NCBI RefSeq assembly: GCF_050947335.1 | Contig: NW_027473317.1 | Coordinates: forward strand, 2,356,001-2,420,000 | Direction of reading: 5' to 3' | From: Megachile rotundata | Lineage: Eukaryota > Arthropoda > Insecta > Hymenoptera > Megachilidae | Length of the DNA stretch: 64,000 nt | Part shown: positions 41,131 through 56,474 of the stretch, piece after piece | Position numbering within the stretch: position 1 is the first letter of the stretch | How the letters are laid out: each line of letters opens with the position of its first letter | Position numbers and translations under genes: made by a program | The notes under the pieces: model-generated | Told to the model about the DNA's origin: nothing | The model's database searches: none | The model's input: the letters and a program-made list of their open reading frames with translations, nothing else

Positions 41131-42236
41131 TGATTGTGATTGTATGATTGTGGTTGTATGTTTGAGATTGAATGATTGGGATTGTATGATTGTGATTGTG
41201 TGATTGTGTTTGTATGATTGTGACGGTATGATTGTGATTGTATGATTGTGATTGTATGATTGTGATTGTATGATTGTGATTGTATGATTGTGATTGTATG
41301 ATTGTGATTGTATGATTGCGATTGTATGATAGTGATTGTGACATTGCGATTGTATGATTGCGATTGTATGATTGTGATTGTATGATTGTGATTGTATGAT
41401 TGTGATTGTATGATTGTGATTGTATGATTGTGATTGTATGATTGTGATTGTATGATTTTAATTGTATGATTGTGATTGTATGATTGCGACTGTATGATTG
41501 TGATTGTATGATTGTGATTGCATGATTGGGATTGTATGATTGTGATTGTATGATTGCGATTGTATGATTGTGATTGCATGACTGTGATTGTATGATTGTG
41601 ATTGTATGCTTGTGATTGTATGATTGTGATTGTATGATTGTGATTGTATGATTGTCATTGTATGATTGTGATTGTATGATTTTAATTGTATGATTGTGAC
41701 TGTATGATTGCGATTGTAATATTGCGATTGTATGATTGTGATTGTATGATCGTGATTGTATGGTCGTGATTGTATGATTTTGTTTGTATGATTGTGATTG
41801 TATGATTGTGATTGTATGATTGTGATTGTATGATTGTGATTGTACGATAGTGATTGTGACATTGCGATTGTATGATTGCGATTGTATGATTGTGATTGTA
41901 TGACTGTGATTGTATGATTGTGATTGTATGATTGTGATTGTATGATTGTGATTGTATGACTGTGATTGTATGATTGTGATTGTATGATAGTGATTGTCAT
42001 ATTGCGATTGTATGATTGCGATTGTATGATTGTGATTGCATGACTGTGATTGTATGATTGTGTTTGTATGATTGTGATTGTATGATTGTGATTGTATGAT
42101 TGTCATTGTATGAATGTGATTGTATGACTTTTATTGTATGACTTTTATTGTATGATTGTGATTGTATGGTTGTGATTGTATGATTGTGATTGTATGATTG
42201 TGATTGTATGATTGTGATTGTATGATTGTGATTGTA

Positions 42237-43190
42237 TGATTGTGATTATATGATTAAGATTGTATGATTGTGATTGTATGATTGTGATTGTATGATTGTG
42301 ATTGTATGCTTGTGATTGTATGATTGTGATTGTATAATTGTGATTATATGATTGTGATTGTATGATTGCGTTTGTATGATTGTGATTGTGACATTGCGAT
42401 TGTATGATTGCGATTTTATGATTGTGTTTGTATGATTGCGATTGTATGATTGCAATTTAATGAGTGTGATTATATGATTATGTTTGTATGATTGTGATTG
42501 TATGATGGTGATTGTATGATTGTGATTGTATGATGGTGATTGTATGATCGTGATTGTATGATCGTGATTGCATGATCGTGATTGTATGATCGTGATTGTA
42601 TGATCGTGATTGTATGATCGTGATTGTATGATCGTGATTGTATGATTGTGATTTTATGATTGTGATTGTATTATTGTGATTGTATCATTGTGATTGTATG
42701 ATTTTGATTGTATGACTGTGATTGTATGATTGTGATTGTATGATTGTCATTGTATGATTGTGATTGTGTGATTGTGATTGTTTGATTGTGATTGTATGAT
42801 AGTGATTGTGACATTGCGATTGTATGATTGCGATTGTATGATTGTGATTGTATGATTGCGTTTGTATGATTGCGATTGTATGATTGTCATTGTATGATTT
42901 TGATTGTATGATTGTGATTGTATGATCGTGATTGTATGATCGTGATTGTATGATTGTGATTGCATGATTGTGATTGTATGATTGTGATTGTATGATTGTG
43001 ATTGTAAGATTTTAATTGTATAATTGGGATTGTATGATTGGGATTGTATGATTGGGATTGTATGATTGTGATTGTATGATTGTGGTTGTATGTTTGAGAT
43101 TGAATGATTGGGATTGTATGATTGTGATTGTGTGATTGTGATTGTATGATTGTGATGGTATGATTGTGATTGTATGATTGTGATTGTATG
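42237..43190. repeat. TTAAG-marked module, copy 3 of 6
   Basis: TTAAG unit at 42251, 7,252 bp (518 units) after copy 2. The first unit of its series of TGATGG and canonical units is TGATTG where copies 1, 2 and 4 have TGACTG, a difference shared with copies 5 and 6. Confidence 0.83.
42545..42642. repeat. CpG-unit run, seven units
   Basis: Seven CpG units in TTAAG module 3. The second ends in GCA instead of GTA. Confidence 0.92.
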
Positions 43191-43330
43191 ATCGTGATTG
43201 TATGATCGTGATTGTATGATCGTGATTGTATGATCGTGATTGTATGATCGTCATTGTATGATCGTGATTGTATGATGGTGATTGTATGATTGTGATTGTA
43301 TGATTGTGATTGTATGATTGTGATTGTATG

Positions 43331-43815
43331 ATTTTAATTGTATGATTGTGATTGTATGATTGTGATTGTATGATTGCGACTGTATGATTGTGATTGTATG
43401 ATTTTGATTGTATGATTGTGATTGCATGATTGTGATTATATGATTGTGATTGTATGATTGTGATTGCATGATTGTGATTGTATGATCGTCATTGTATGAT
43501 TGTGATTGTATGATTGTGATTGTATGATTGTGATTGTATGATTGTGATTGTATGATTGTGATTGTATGATTGTGATTGTATGATTGTGATTGTATGATTG
43601 TGATTGTATGATTGTGATTGTATGATTTTGATTGTATGATTGTGATTGCATGATTGAGATTGCATGATTGTGACTGTATGCTTGCGATTGTATGATTGTG
43701 ATTGCATGACTGTGATTGTATGATTGTGATTGTATGCTTGTGACTGTATGATTGTGATTGTATGATTGTGATTGTATGATTGTCATTGTATGATTGTGAT
43801 TGTATGATTTTAATT
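43331..43815. repeat. Join between macro-blocks A and B
   Basis: After about 43330 the sequence leaves the pattern that continues past 58690 in the other copy. It then resembles about 29.35-29.8 kb until about 43.82 kb, where it picks up the 23.14-kb pattern. It is therefore a recombinant junction piece made of the same monomer. Confidence 0.55.
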
Positions 43816-46800
43816 GTATGATTGTGATTGTATGATTGTGATTGCATGATTGCGACTGTATGATCGCGATTGTATGATTGTGATTGTATGACTGTGATTG
43901 TATGATTGTGATTGTATGATTGTGATTGTATGATTGTGATTGTATGACTGTGATTGTATGACTGTGATTGTATGATAGTGATTGTGATATTGCGATTGTA
44001 TGATTGCGATTGTATGATTGTGATTGCATGACTGTGATTATATGATTGTGTTTGTATGATTGTGATTGTATGATTGTGATTGTATGATTGTCATTGTATG
44101 AATGTGATTGTATGACTTTTATTGTATGATTGTGATTGCATGATTGTGATTGTATGATTGTGATTGTATGATTGAGATTGTATGATTGTGATTGTATGAT
44201 TGTGATTGTATGATTGTGATTGTATGATTTTGATTGTATGATTGTGATTGCATGATTGAGATTGTATGATTGTGATTGAATGATTGTGATTGTATGATTG
44301 TGATTGTATGATGGTGATTGTATGATTGTGATTGTATGATGGTGATTGTATGATTGTGATTGTATGTTTGTGATTATATGATTGTGATTGTATGATTGTG
44401 ATTGTATGATTGAGATTGAATGATTGGGATTGTATGATTGTGATTGTATGATTGTGATTGAATGATAGTGATTGTGACATTGCGATTGTATGATTGCGAT
44501 TGTAATATTGCGATTGTATGATTGTGATTGTATGATTGTGATTGTATGATCGTGATTGTATGATCGTGATTGTATGATCGTGATTGTATGATCGTGATTT
44601 TATGATTGTAATTGTATGATTGTGATTGTATTATTGTGATTGTATTATTGTGATTGTATGATTGTGATTGTATGATTTTGATTGTATGACTGTGATTGTA
44701 TGATTGTGATTGTATGATTCAGATTGTATGGTTGTGGTTGTATGATTGTGATTGTATGATTGTGATTGTATGATTGTGATTGTATGGTTGTGATTGTATG
44801 ATTGTGATTGTATGATTGTGATTGTATGATTGTGATTGTATGATCGTGATTGCATGACTGTGATTGTATGATTGTGTTTGTATGATTGTGATTGTATGAT
44901 TGTGATTGTAGTATTGCGATTGTATGATTGTGATTGTATGATCGTGATTGCATGACTGTGATTGTATGATTGTGTTTGTATGATTGTGATTGTATGATTG
45001 TGATTGTATGATTGTCATTGTATGAATGTGATTGTATGACTTTTATTGTATGATTGTGATTGTATGATTGTGATTGTATGATTGTGATTGTATGATTGTG
45101 ATTGTATGATTGTGATTGTATGATTGTGATTGTATGATTGTGATTGTATGATTGTGATTGTATGATTTTAATTGTATGATTGTGATTGTATGATCGTGAT
45201 TGCATGACTGTGATTGTATGATTGTGTTTGTATGATTGTGATTGTGTGATTGTGATTGTATGATTGTCATTGTATGAATGTGATTGTATGACTGTGATTG
45301 TATGATTGTGATAGTAAGATTGTGATTGTATGATTGTGATTGTATGATTGTGATTGTATGATTGTGATTGTATGATTGTGATTGTATGATTGTGATTGTA
45401 TGATTTTATTTGTATGACTGTGATTGTATGATTGTGATTGTATGATTGTGATTGTATGATTGTGATTGTATGATTTTGATTGTATGATTGTGATTGCATG
45501 ATTGAGATTGTATGATTGTGATTGTATGATCGTGATTGTATGATTGTGATTATATGATTGTGATTGTATGATCGCGTTTGTATGATTGTGATTGTATGAT
45601 TGTGATTGTATGATTGTGATTGTATGATTGTGATTGTATGATCGTGATGGTATGATCGTGATTGTATGATCGTGATTGTATGATCGTGATTGTATGATCG
45701 TGATTGTAGGATTGTGATTGTATGATTGTGATTGTATGACTGTGATTGTATAATAGTGATTGTGACATTGCGATTGTATGATTGCGATTGTATGATTGTG
45801 ATTGTATGACTGTGATTGTATGATTGTGATAGTAAGATTGTGATTGTATGATTGTGATTGTATGATTGTGATTGTATGATAGTGTTTGTGACATTGCGAT
45901 TGTATGATTGCGAATGTATGATTGTGATTGTATGATTGTGATTTTATGATTTTAATTGTATGATTGTGATTGTATGATTGTGATTGTATGATTGCGTCTG
46001 TATGATTGTGATTGCATGATTTTGATTGTATGATTGTGATTGCATGATTGTGATTATATGATTGTGATTGTATGATTGTGATTGTATGATATTAATTGTA
46101 TGATTGTGATTGTATGATCGTGATTGCATGACTGTGATTGTATGATTGTGTTTGTATGATTGTGATTGTATGATTGTGATTGTATGATTGTCATTGTATG
46201 AATGTGATTGTATGACTGTGATTGTATGATTGTGATAGTAAGATTGTGATTGTATGATTGTGATTGTATGATTGTGATTGTATGATTGTGATTGTATGAT
46301 TGTGATTGTATGATTTTATTTGTATGATTGTGATTGTATGATTGTGATTGTATGATTGTGATTGTATGATTTTGATTGTATGATTGTGATTGCATGATTG
46401 AGATTGTATGATTGTGATTGTATGATCGTGATTGTATGATTGTGATTGTATGATTGTGATTGTATGATTTTAATTGTATGATTGTGATTGTATGATTGTG
46501 ATTGCATGATTGCGACTGTATGATTGTGATTGTATGATTGTCATTGTATGAATGTGATTGTATGACTTTTATTGTATGATTGTGATTGTATGATCGTGAT
46601 TTTATGATTGTAATTGTATGATTGTGATTGTATTATTGTGATTGTATTATTGTGATTGTATGATTGTGATTGTATGATCGTGATTGTATGATTTTGATTG
46701 TATGATTGTGATTGTATGATTGCGATTGTAATGTTGCGATTGTATGATTGTGATTGTATGATCGTGATTGTATGATCGTGATTGTATGATCGTGATTGTA

Positions 46801-49800
46801 TGATCGTGATTGTATGATCGTGATTGTATGATCGTGATTGTATGATCGTGATTGTATGATTGTGATTGTACGATAGTGATTGTGACATTGCGATTGTATG
46901 ATTGCGATTGTATGATTGTGATTGTATGACTGTGATTATATGATTGTGTTTGTATGATTGTGATTGTATGATTGTGATTGTATGATTGTCATTGTATGAA
47001 TGTGATTGTATGACTTTTATTGTATGATTGTGATTGCATGATTGTGATTGTATGATTGTGATTGTATGATTGTGATTCTATGATTGTGATTGTATGATTG
47101 TGATTGTATGATCGTGATTTTATGATTGTAATTGTATGATTGTGATTGTATTATTGTGATTGTATTATTGTGATTGTATGATTGCGATTGTATGATCGTG
47201 ATTGTATGATCGTGATTGTATGATCGTGATTGTATGATCGTGATTGTATAATCGTGATTGCAGGATTGTGATTGTATGATTGTGATTGTATGACTGTGAT
47301 TGTATAACAGTGATTGTGACATTGCGATTGTATGATTGCGATTGTATGATTGTGATTGTATGACTGTGATTGTATGATTGTGATAGTAAGATTGTGATTG
47401 TATGATTGTGATTGTATGATTGTGATTGTATGATAGTGATTGTGACATTGCGATTGTATGATTGCGAATGTATGATTGAGATTGTATGATTGTGATTGTA
47501 TGATTGTGATTGTATGATTTTAATTGTATGATTGTGATTGTATGATTGTGATTGTATGATTGCGTCTGTATGATTGTGATTGTATGATTTTGATTGTATG
47601 ATTGTGATTGCATGATTGTGATTATATGATTGTGATTGTATGATTGTGATTGTATGATTTTAATTGTATGATTGTGATTGTATGATCGCGATTGCATGAC
47701 TGTGATTGTATGATTGTGTTTGTATGATTGTGATTGTATGATTGTGATTGTATGATTGTGATTGTATGATTGTGATTGTATGATTGTGATTGTATGATTG
47801 TGATTGTATGATTGTGATTGTATGATTGTGATTGTATGATTGTGATTGTATGATTGTGATTGTATGATTGTGATTGTATGATTGTGATTGTATGATTTTG
47901 ATTGTATGATTGTGATTGCATGATTGAGATTGTATGATTGTGATTGTATGATCGTGATTGTATGATTGTGATTATATGATTGTGATTGTATGATCGCGTT
48001 TGTATGATTGTGATTGTATGATCGTGATTGTATGATCGTGATTGTATGATTGTGATTGTATCATTGTGATTGTATGATTGTGATTGTATGATTGTGATTG
48101 TATGATTTTAATTGTATGATTGTGATTGTATGACTGTGATTGTATAATAGTGATTGTGACATTGCGATTGTATGATTGCGATTGTATGATTGTGATTGTA
48201 TGATTGTGATTGTACGATTGTGATTGTATGATTGTGATTGTATGATTTTAAATGTATTATTGTGATTGTATGATTGCGATCGTAGTATTGCGATTGTATG
48301 ATTGTGATTGTATGATCGTGATTGCATGACTGTGATTGTATGATTGTGTTTGTATGATTGTGATTGTATGATTGTGATTGTATGATTGTCATTGTATGAA
48401 TGTGATTGTATGACTTTTATTGTATGATTGTGATTGTATGATTGTGATTGTATGATTGCGATTGTATGATTGTGATTGTATGATTGTGATTGTATGATTG
48501 TGATTGTATGATTGTGATTGTATGATTGCGATTGTATGATTGTGATTGTATGATTGCGATTGTATGATTGTGATTGCATGATTGAGATTGTATGATTGTG
48601 ATTGTATGATCGTGATTGTATGATTGTGATTATATGATTGTGATTGTATGATCGCGTTTGTATGATTGTGATTGTATGATTGTGATTGTATGATCGTGAT
48701 TGTATGATCGTGATTGTATGATCGTGATTGTATGATCGTGATTGTATGATCGTGATTGTATGATCGTGATTGTATGATTGTGATTGTATGACTGTGATTG
48801 TATAATAGTGATTGTGACATTGCGATTGTATGATTGCGATTGTATGACTGTGATTGTATGATTGTGATAGTAAGATTGTGATTGTATGATTGTGATTGTA
48901 TGATTGTGATTGTATGATTGTGATTGTATGATTGTGATTGTATGATTGTGATTGTATGATTTTAAATGTATGATTGTGATTGTATGATTGCGATTGTAGT
49001 ATTGCGATTGTATGATTGTGATTGTATGATTGTGATTGTATGATTGTGATTGTATGATTGTGATTGTATGATTGCGATTGTATGATTTTAATTGTATGAC
49101 TGTGATTGTATAATAGTGATTGTGACATTGCGATTGTATGATTGCGATTGTATGATTGTGATTGTATGACTGTGATTGTATGATTGTGATAGTAAGATTG
49201 TGATTGTATGATTGTGATTGTATGATTGTGATTGTATGATAGTGATTGTGACATTGCGATTGTATGATTGCGAATGTATGATTGTGATTGTATGATTGTG
49301 ATTGTATGATTGTGATTGTATGATTTTAATTGTATGATTGTGATTGTATGGTTGTGATTGTATGATTGCGTCAGTATGATTGTGATTGTATGATTTTGAT
49401 TGTATGATTGTGATTGCATGATTGTGATTATATGATTGTGATTGTATGATTGTGATTGTATCATTGTGATTGTATGATTGCGATTGTATGATTGCGATTG
49501 TATGATTGCGATTGTATGATTGTGATTGTATGATTGTCATTGTATGATTTTGATTGTATGATTGTGATTGTATGATCGTGATTGTATGATCGTGATTGTA
49601 TGATTGTGATTGAATGATTGTGATTGTATGATTGTGATTGTATGATTGTGATTGTATGATTTTAATTGTATAATTGGGATTGTATGATTGGGATTGTATG
49701 ATTGGGATTGTATGATTCTGATTGTATGATTGTGGTTGTATGTTTGAGATTGAATGATTGGGATTGTATGATTGTGATTGTGTGATTGTGTTTGTATGAT

Positions 49801-50902
49801 TGTGACGGTATGATTGTGGTTGTATGATTGTGATTGTATGATTGTGATTGTATGATTGTGATTGTATGATTGTGATTGTATGATTGCGATTGTATGGTAG
49901 TGATTGTGACATTGCGATTGTATGATTGCGATTGTATGATTGTGATTGTATGATTGTGATTGTATGATTGTGATTGTATGATTGTGATTGTATGATTGTG
50001 ATGGTATGATTGTGATTGTATGATTGTGATTGTATGATTTTAATTGTATGATTGTGATTGTATGATTGTGATTGTATGATTGCGACTGTATGATTGTGAT
50101 TGTATGATTTTGATTGTATGATTGTGATTGCATGATTGTGATTATATGATTGTGATTGTATGATTGTGATTGCATGATTGTGATTGTATGATCGTCATTG
50201 TATGATTGTGATTGTATGATTGTGATTGTATGATTGTGATTGTATGATTGTGATTGTATGATTTTGATTGTATGATTGTGATTGCATGATTGAGATTGTA
50301 TGATTGTGATTGTATGATTGCGATTGTATGATTGTGATTGCATGACAGTGATTGTATGATTGTGATTGTATGCTTGTGATTGTATGATTGTGATTGTATG
50401 ATTGTGATTGTATGGTTGTCATTGTATGATTGTGATTGTATGATTTTAATTGTATGATTGTGACTGTATGATTGCGATTGTAATATTGCGATTGTATGAT
50501 TGTGATTGTATGATCGTGATTGTATGGTCGTGATTGTATGATTTTGTTTGTATGATTGTGATTGTATGATTGTGATTGTATGATTGTGATTGTATGATTG
50601 CGGTTGTATGATTGTGATTGTACGATAGTGATTGTGACATTGCGATTGTATGATTGCGATTGTATGATTGTGATTGTATGACTGTGATTGTATGATTGTG
50701 ATTGTATGATTGTGATTGTATGATTGTGATTGTATGACTGTGATTGTATGATTGTGATTGTATGATAGTGATTGTCATATTGCGATTGTATGATTGCGAT
50801 TGTATGATTGTGATTGCATGACTGTGATTGTATGATTGTGTTTGTATGATTGTGATTGTATGATTGTGTTTGTATGATTGTCATTGTATGAATGTGATTG
50901 TA

Positions 50903-50944
50903 TGACTTTTATTGTATGACTTTTATTGTATGACTTTTATTGTA
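50903..50944. repeat. Triplet of TGACTTTTATTGTA units
   Basis: Matches 30239-30280 rather than the pair at 34831-34858, yet what follows (eight canonical units, then TTAAG module 4) matches the sequence after 34858. It marks an exchange point. Confidence 0.88.
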
Positions 50945-51056
50945 TGATTGTGATTGTATGATTGTGATTGTATGATTGTGATTGTATGATTGTGATTGTA
51001 TGATTGTGATTGTATGATTGTGATTGTATGATTGTGATTGTATGATTGTGATTGTA

Positions 51057-52190
51057 TGATTGTGATTATATGATTAAGATTGTATGATTGTGATTGTATG
51101 ATTGTGATTGTATGATTGTGATTGTATGCTTGTGATTGTATGATTGTGATTGTATAATTGTGATTATATGATTGTGATTGTATGATTGCGTTTGTATGAT
51201 TGTGATTGTGACATTGCGATTGTATGATTGCGATTTTATGATTGTGTTTGTATGATTGCGATTGTATGATTGCAATTTAATGAGTGTGATTATATGATTA
51301 TGTTTGTATGACTGTGATTGTATGATGGTGATTGTATGATTGTGATTGTATGATGGTGATTGTATGATCGTGATTGTATTATCGTGATTGTATGATCGTG
51401 ATTGTATGATCGTGATTGTATGATCGTGATTGTATGATCGTGATTGTATGATCGTGATTGTATGATCGTGATTGTATGATTGTGATTTTATGATTGTGAT
51501 TGTATTATTGTGATTGTATCATTGTGATTGTATGATTTTGATTGTATGACTGTGATTGTATGATTGTGATTGTATGATTGTCATTGTATGATTGTGATTG
51601 TGTGATTGTGATTGTTTGATTGTGATTGTATGATAGTGATTGTGACATTGCGATTGTATGATTGCGATTGTATGATTGTGATTGTATGATTGCGTTTGTA
51701 TGATTGCGATTGTATGATTTTGATTGTATGATTTTGATTGTATGATTGTGATTGTATGATCGTGATTGTATGATCGTGATTGTATGATTGTGATTGCATG
51801 ATTGTGATTGTATGATTGTGATTGTATGATTGTGATTGTAAGATTTTAATTGTATAATTGGGATTGTATGATTGGGATTGTATGATTGGGATTGTATGAT
51901 TGTGATTGTATGATTGTGGTTGTATGTTTGAGATTGAATGATTGGGATTGTATGATTGTGATTGTGTGATTGTGATTGTATGATTGTGATGGTATGATTG
52001 TGATTGTATGATTGTGATTGTATGATTGTGATTGTATGATTGTGATTGTATGATTGTGATTGTATGATTGTGATTGTATGATTGTGATAGAATGATTGCG
52101 ATTGTATGATTGCGATTGTATGATTGCGATTGTATGATTGCGATTGTATGATTGCGTTTGTATGATTGCGATTGTATGATTGTCATTGTA
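51057..52190. repeat. TTAAG-marked module, copy 4 of 6
   Basis: TTAAG unit at 51071. Pairs with copy 2 at +16,072 bp, rising to +16,086 bp after the CpG run because that run is one unit longer here. Confidence 0.85.
51365..51476. repeat. CpG-unit run, eight units
   Basis: Eight CpG units in TTAAG module 4. The first ends in GTATT rather than GTATG at its join to the second. Confidence 0.92.
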
Positions 52191-54290
52191 TGATTGTGAT
52201 TGTATGATCGTGATTCTATGATCGTGATTGTATGATCGTGATTGTATGATTGTGATTGTATGATTGTGATTGTATGATAGTGATTGTGATATTGCGATTG
52301 TATGATTGCGATTGTATGATTGTGATTGCATGACTGTGATTGTATGATTGTGTTTGTATGATTGTGATAGTATGATTGTGATTGTATGCTTGTGATTGTG
52401 TGATTGTGATTGTATAATTGTGACTATATGACTGTGATTTTATGATTGCGTTTGTATGATTGTCATTGTATGATTGTGATTGTATGATTGTGATTGTATG
52501 ATTTTGATTGTATGATTGTGATTGCATGATTGAGATTGTATGATTGTGATTGTATGATTGTGATTGTATGATTGTGATTGTATGCTTGTGATTGTATGAT
52601 TGTGATTGTATAATTGTGATTATATGATTGTGATTGTATGATTGCGTTTGTATGATTGTGATTGTGACATTGCGACTGTATGATTGCGATTTTATGATTG
52701 TGTTTGTATGATTGCGATTGTATGATTGTGATTGTATGATTGTGCTTGTATGATTTTGATTGTATGATTGTGATTGCATGACTGAGATTGTATGATTGTG
52801 ATTGTATGATAGTGATTGTATGATTGTGATTGTATGATTGTGATTGTATGATTGTGATTGAATGATTGTGATTGTATGATTGTGATTGTATGATTGAGAT
52901 TGAATGATTGGGATTGTATGATTGTGATTGTATGATCGTGATTGTATGATCGTGATTGTATGATCGTGATTGTATGATCGTGGTTGTAGGATTGTGATTG
53001 TATGATTGTGATTGTATGACTGTGATTGTATAATAGTGATTGTGACATTGCGATTGTATGATTGCGATTGAATGATTGTGATTGTATGACTGTGATTGTA
53101 TGATTGTGATAGTAAGATTGTGATTGTATGATTGTGATTGTATGATTGTGATTGTATGATCGTGATTGTATGATCGTGATTGTATGATCGTGATTGTAGG
53201 ATTGTGATTGTATGATTGTGATTGTATGACTGTGATTGTATAATAGTGATTGTGACATTGCGATTGTATGATTGCGAATGTATGATTGTGATTGTATGAT
53301 TGTGATTGTATGATTGTGATTGTATGATTGTGATTGTATGATTGCGTCTGTATGATTGTGATTGTATGATTTTGATTGTATGATTGTGATTGCATGATTG
53401 TGATTATATGATTGTGATTGTATGATTGTGATTGTATGATTGTGATTGTATGATTGTGATTGTATGATTGTGATTGTATGATTGTGATTGTATGATTTTA
53501 ATTGTATGATTGTGATTGTATGATTGTGATTGTATGATTGTGATTGTATGATTGTGATAGTATGATTGTGATTGTATGATTGTGATTGTATGATTGTGAT
53601 TGTATGATTGTGATTGTATGATTTTGATTGTATGATTGTGATTGCATGACTGAGATTGTATGATTGTGATTGTATGATTGTGATTGTATGATTGTGATTG
53701 TATGATTGTGATTGTATGATTGTGATAGAATGATTGCGATTGTATGATTGCGATTGTATGATTGCGATTGTATGATTGTGATTGTATGATTGCGTTTGTA
53801 TGATTGCGATTGTATGATTGTCATTGTATGATTTTGATTGTATGATTGTGATTGTATGATCGTGATTGTATGATCGTGATTGTATGATCGTGATTGCATG
53901 ATCGTGATTGTATGATTGTGATTGTATGATTGTGATTGTATGATTTTAATTGTATAATTGGGATTGTATGATTGGGATTGTATGATTGGGATTGTATGAT
54001 TGTGATTGTATGATTGTGGTTGTATGTTTGAGATTGAATGATTGGGATTGTATGATTGTGATTGTGTGATTGTGATTGTATGATTGTGATGGTATGATTG
54101 TGATTGTATGATTGTGATTGTATGATTGTGATTGTATGATTGTGATTGTATGATTGTGATTGGATGATTGTGATTGTATGATTGTGATTGTATGATTGTG
54201 ATAGAATGATTGCGATTGTATGATTGCGATTGTATGATTGTGATTGTATGATTGCGTTTGTATGATTGCGATTGTATGATTGTCATTGTA

Positions 54291-54430
54291 TGATCGTGAT
54301 TGTATGATCGTGATTGTATGATCGTGATTGTATGATCGTGATTGTATGATCGTGATTGTATGATCGTGATTGTATGATCGTGATTGTATGATCGTGATTG
54401 TATGATCGTCATTGTATGATCGTGATTGTA
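54291..54430. repeat. CpG-unit run with a CGTCAT unit, ten units
   Basis: Eight TGATCGTGATTGTA units, one TGATCGTCATTGTA and one more CpG unit. It is one unit longer than its counterpart at 38639-38764. Confidence 0.9.
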
Positions 54431-56404
54431 TGATGGTGATTGTATGATTGTGATTGCATGACTGTGATTGTATGATTGTGTTTGTATGATTGTGATTGTA
54501 TGATTGTGATTGTATGATCGTGATTGTATGATCGTGATTGTATGATCGTGATTGCATGATTGTGATTGTATGATTGTGATTGTATGATTGTGATTGTATG
54601 ATTTTAATTGTATAATTGGGATTGTATGATTGGGATTGTATGATTGGGATTGTATGATTGTGATTGTATGATTGTGATTGTATGATAGTGATTGTGACAT
54701 TGCGATTGTATGATTCAGATTGTATGGTTGTGATTGTATGATTGTGATTGTATGATTGTGTTTGTATGATTGCGATTGTATGATTGCGATTGTATGATTG
54801 CGATTGTATGATTGTGATTGTATGATTGCGTTTGTATGATTGCGATTGTATGATTTTAATTGTATAATTGGGATTGTATGATTGGGATTGTATGATTGTG
54901 ATTGTATGATTGTGGTTGTATGTTTGAGATTGAATGATTGGGATTGTATGATTGTGATTGTGTGATTGTGATTGTATGATTGTGATAGTAAGATTGTGAT
55001 TGTATGATTGTGATTGTATGATTGCGATTGTATGATAGTGATTGTGTCATTGCGATTGTATGATTGCGAATGTATGATTGTGATTGTATGATTGTGACTG
55101 TATGATTGTGATTGTATGATTGTGATTGTATGATTTTAATTGTATGATTGTGATTCTATGATTGTGATTGTATGATTGCGTCTGTATGATTGTGATTGTA
55201 TTATTTTGATTTTATGATTGTGATTGCATGATTGTGATTATATGATTGTGATTGTATGATTGTGATTGTATGATTGTGTTTGTATGATTGTGATTGTATG
55301 ATTGTGATTGTATGATCGTGATTGTATGATCGTGATTGTATGATTGCGATTGTATGATTGCGATTGTATGATTGCGATTGTATGATTGTGATTGTATGAT
55401 TGTGATTGTATGATAGTGATTGTGACATTGCGATTGTATGATTCAGATTGTATGGTTGTGATTGTATGATTGTGATTGTATGATTGTGATTGTATGATTG
55501 TGATTGTATGATTGTGATTGTATGATTTTGATTGTATGATTGTGATTGCATGACTGAGATTGTATGATTGTGATTGTATGATTGTGATTGTATGATTGTG
55601 ATTGTATGATTGTGATTGTATGATTGTGATTGTATGATTGTGATTGTATGATTGTGATTGTATGATTGTGATTGTATGATTGTGATTGTATGATTGAGAT
55701 TGAATGATTGGGATTGTATGATTGTGATTGTATGATTGTGATTGTATGATTGTGATTGTATGATATTGATTGTGACATTGCGATTGTATGATTCAGATTG
55801 TATGGTTGTGATTGTATGATTGTGATTGTATGATTGTGATTGTATGATTGTGATTGTATGGTTGTGATTGTATGACTGTGATTGTATGATTGTGATAGTA
55901 AGATTGTGATTGTATGATTGTGATTGTATGATTGTGATTGTATGATAGTGATTGTGACATTGCGATTGTATGATTGCGAATGTATGATTGTGATTGTATG
56001 ATTGTGATTGTATGATTGTGATTGTGTGATTTTAATTGTATGATTGTGATTGTATGATTGTGATTGTATGATTGTGATTGTATGATTGCGTCTGTATGAT
56101 TGTGATTGTATGATTTTGATTGTATGATTGTGATTGCATGATTGTGATTATATGATTGTGATAGAATGATTGCGATTGTATGATTGCGATTGTTAGATTG
56201 CGATTGTATGATTGCGATTGTATGATTGTGATTGTATGATTGCGTTTGTATGATTGCGATTGTATGATTGTCATTGTATGATTTTGATTGTATGATTGTG
56301 ATTGTATGATCGTGATTGTATGATCGTGATTGTATGATTGTGATTGAATGATTGTGATTGTATGATTGTGATTGTATGATTGTGATTGTATGATTTTAAT
56401 TGTA

Positions 56405-56474
56405 TAATTGGGATTGTATGATTGGGATTGTATGATTGGGATTGTATGATTGGGATTGTATGATTGGGATTGTA
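56405..56474. repeat. Run of five GATTGGG units
   Basis: TAATTGGG unit followed by four TGATTGGG units; counterpart of the six-unit run at 41047-41130. Confidence 0.9.

Larger units (their letters stand above)
23138..43330. repeat. Macro-block A (about 20 kb)
   Basis: Markers from about 23.14 kb rightward recur from about 43.82 kb: 23413 pairs with 44091, 23953 with 44631 and 24041 with 44719 (all +20,678), 25280 with 45944 (+20,664), 29105 with 49797 (+20,692) and 30220 with 50884 (+20,664). To the right, the offset drops to about +16,072 (34123 pairs with 50195) because block A holds one extra copy of about 4.6 kb. It then drops to about +15,358 (40913 pairs with 56271). Confidence 0.82.

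Noticed and set aside
48061..49464. Long minus-strand open frames (467, 421, 409 and many shorter codon runs) as real Asn/His-rich proteins
   Set aside because: The consensus has no stop in any minus frame, all three frames give the same peptide period, overlapping frames are equally open, and starts and stops occur only at chance variant units. There is no intron, promoter or conserved domain.
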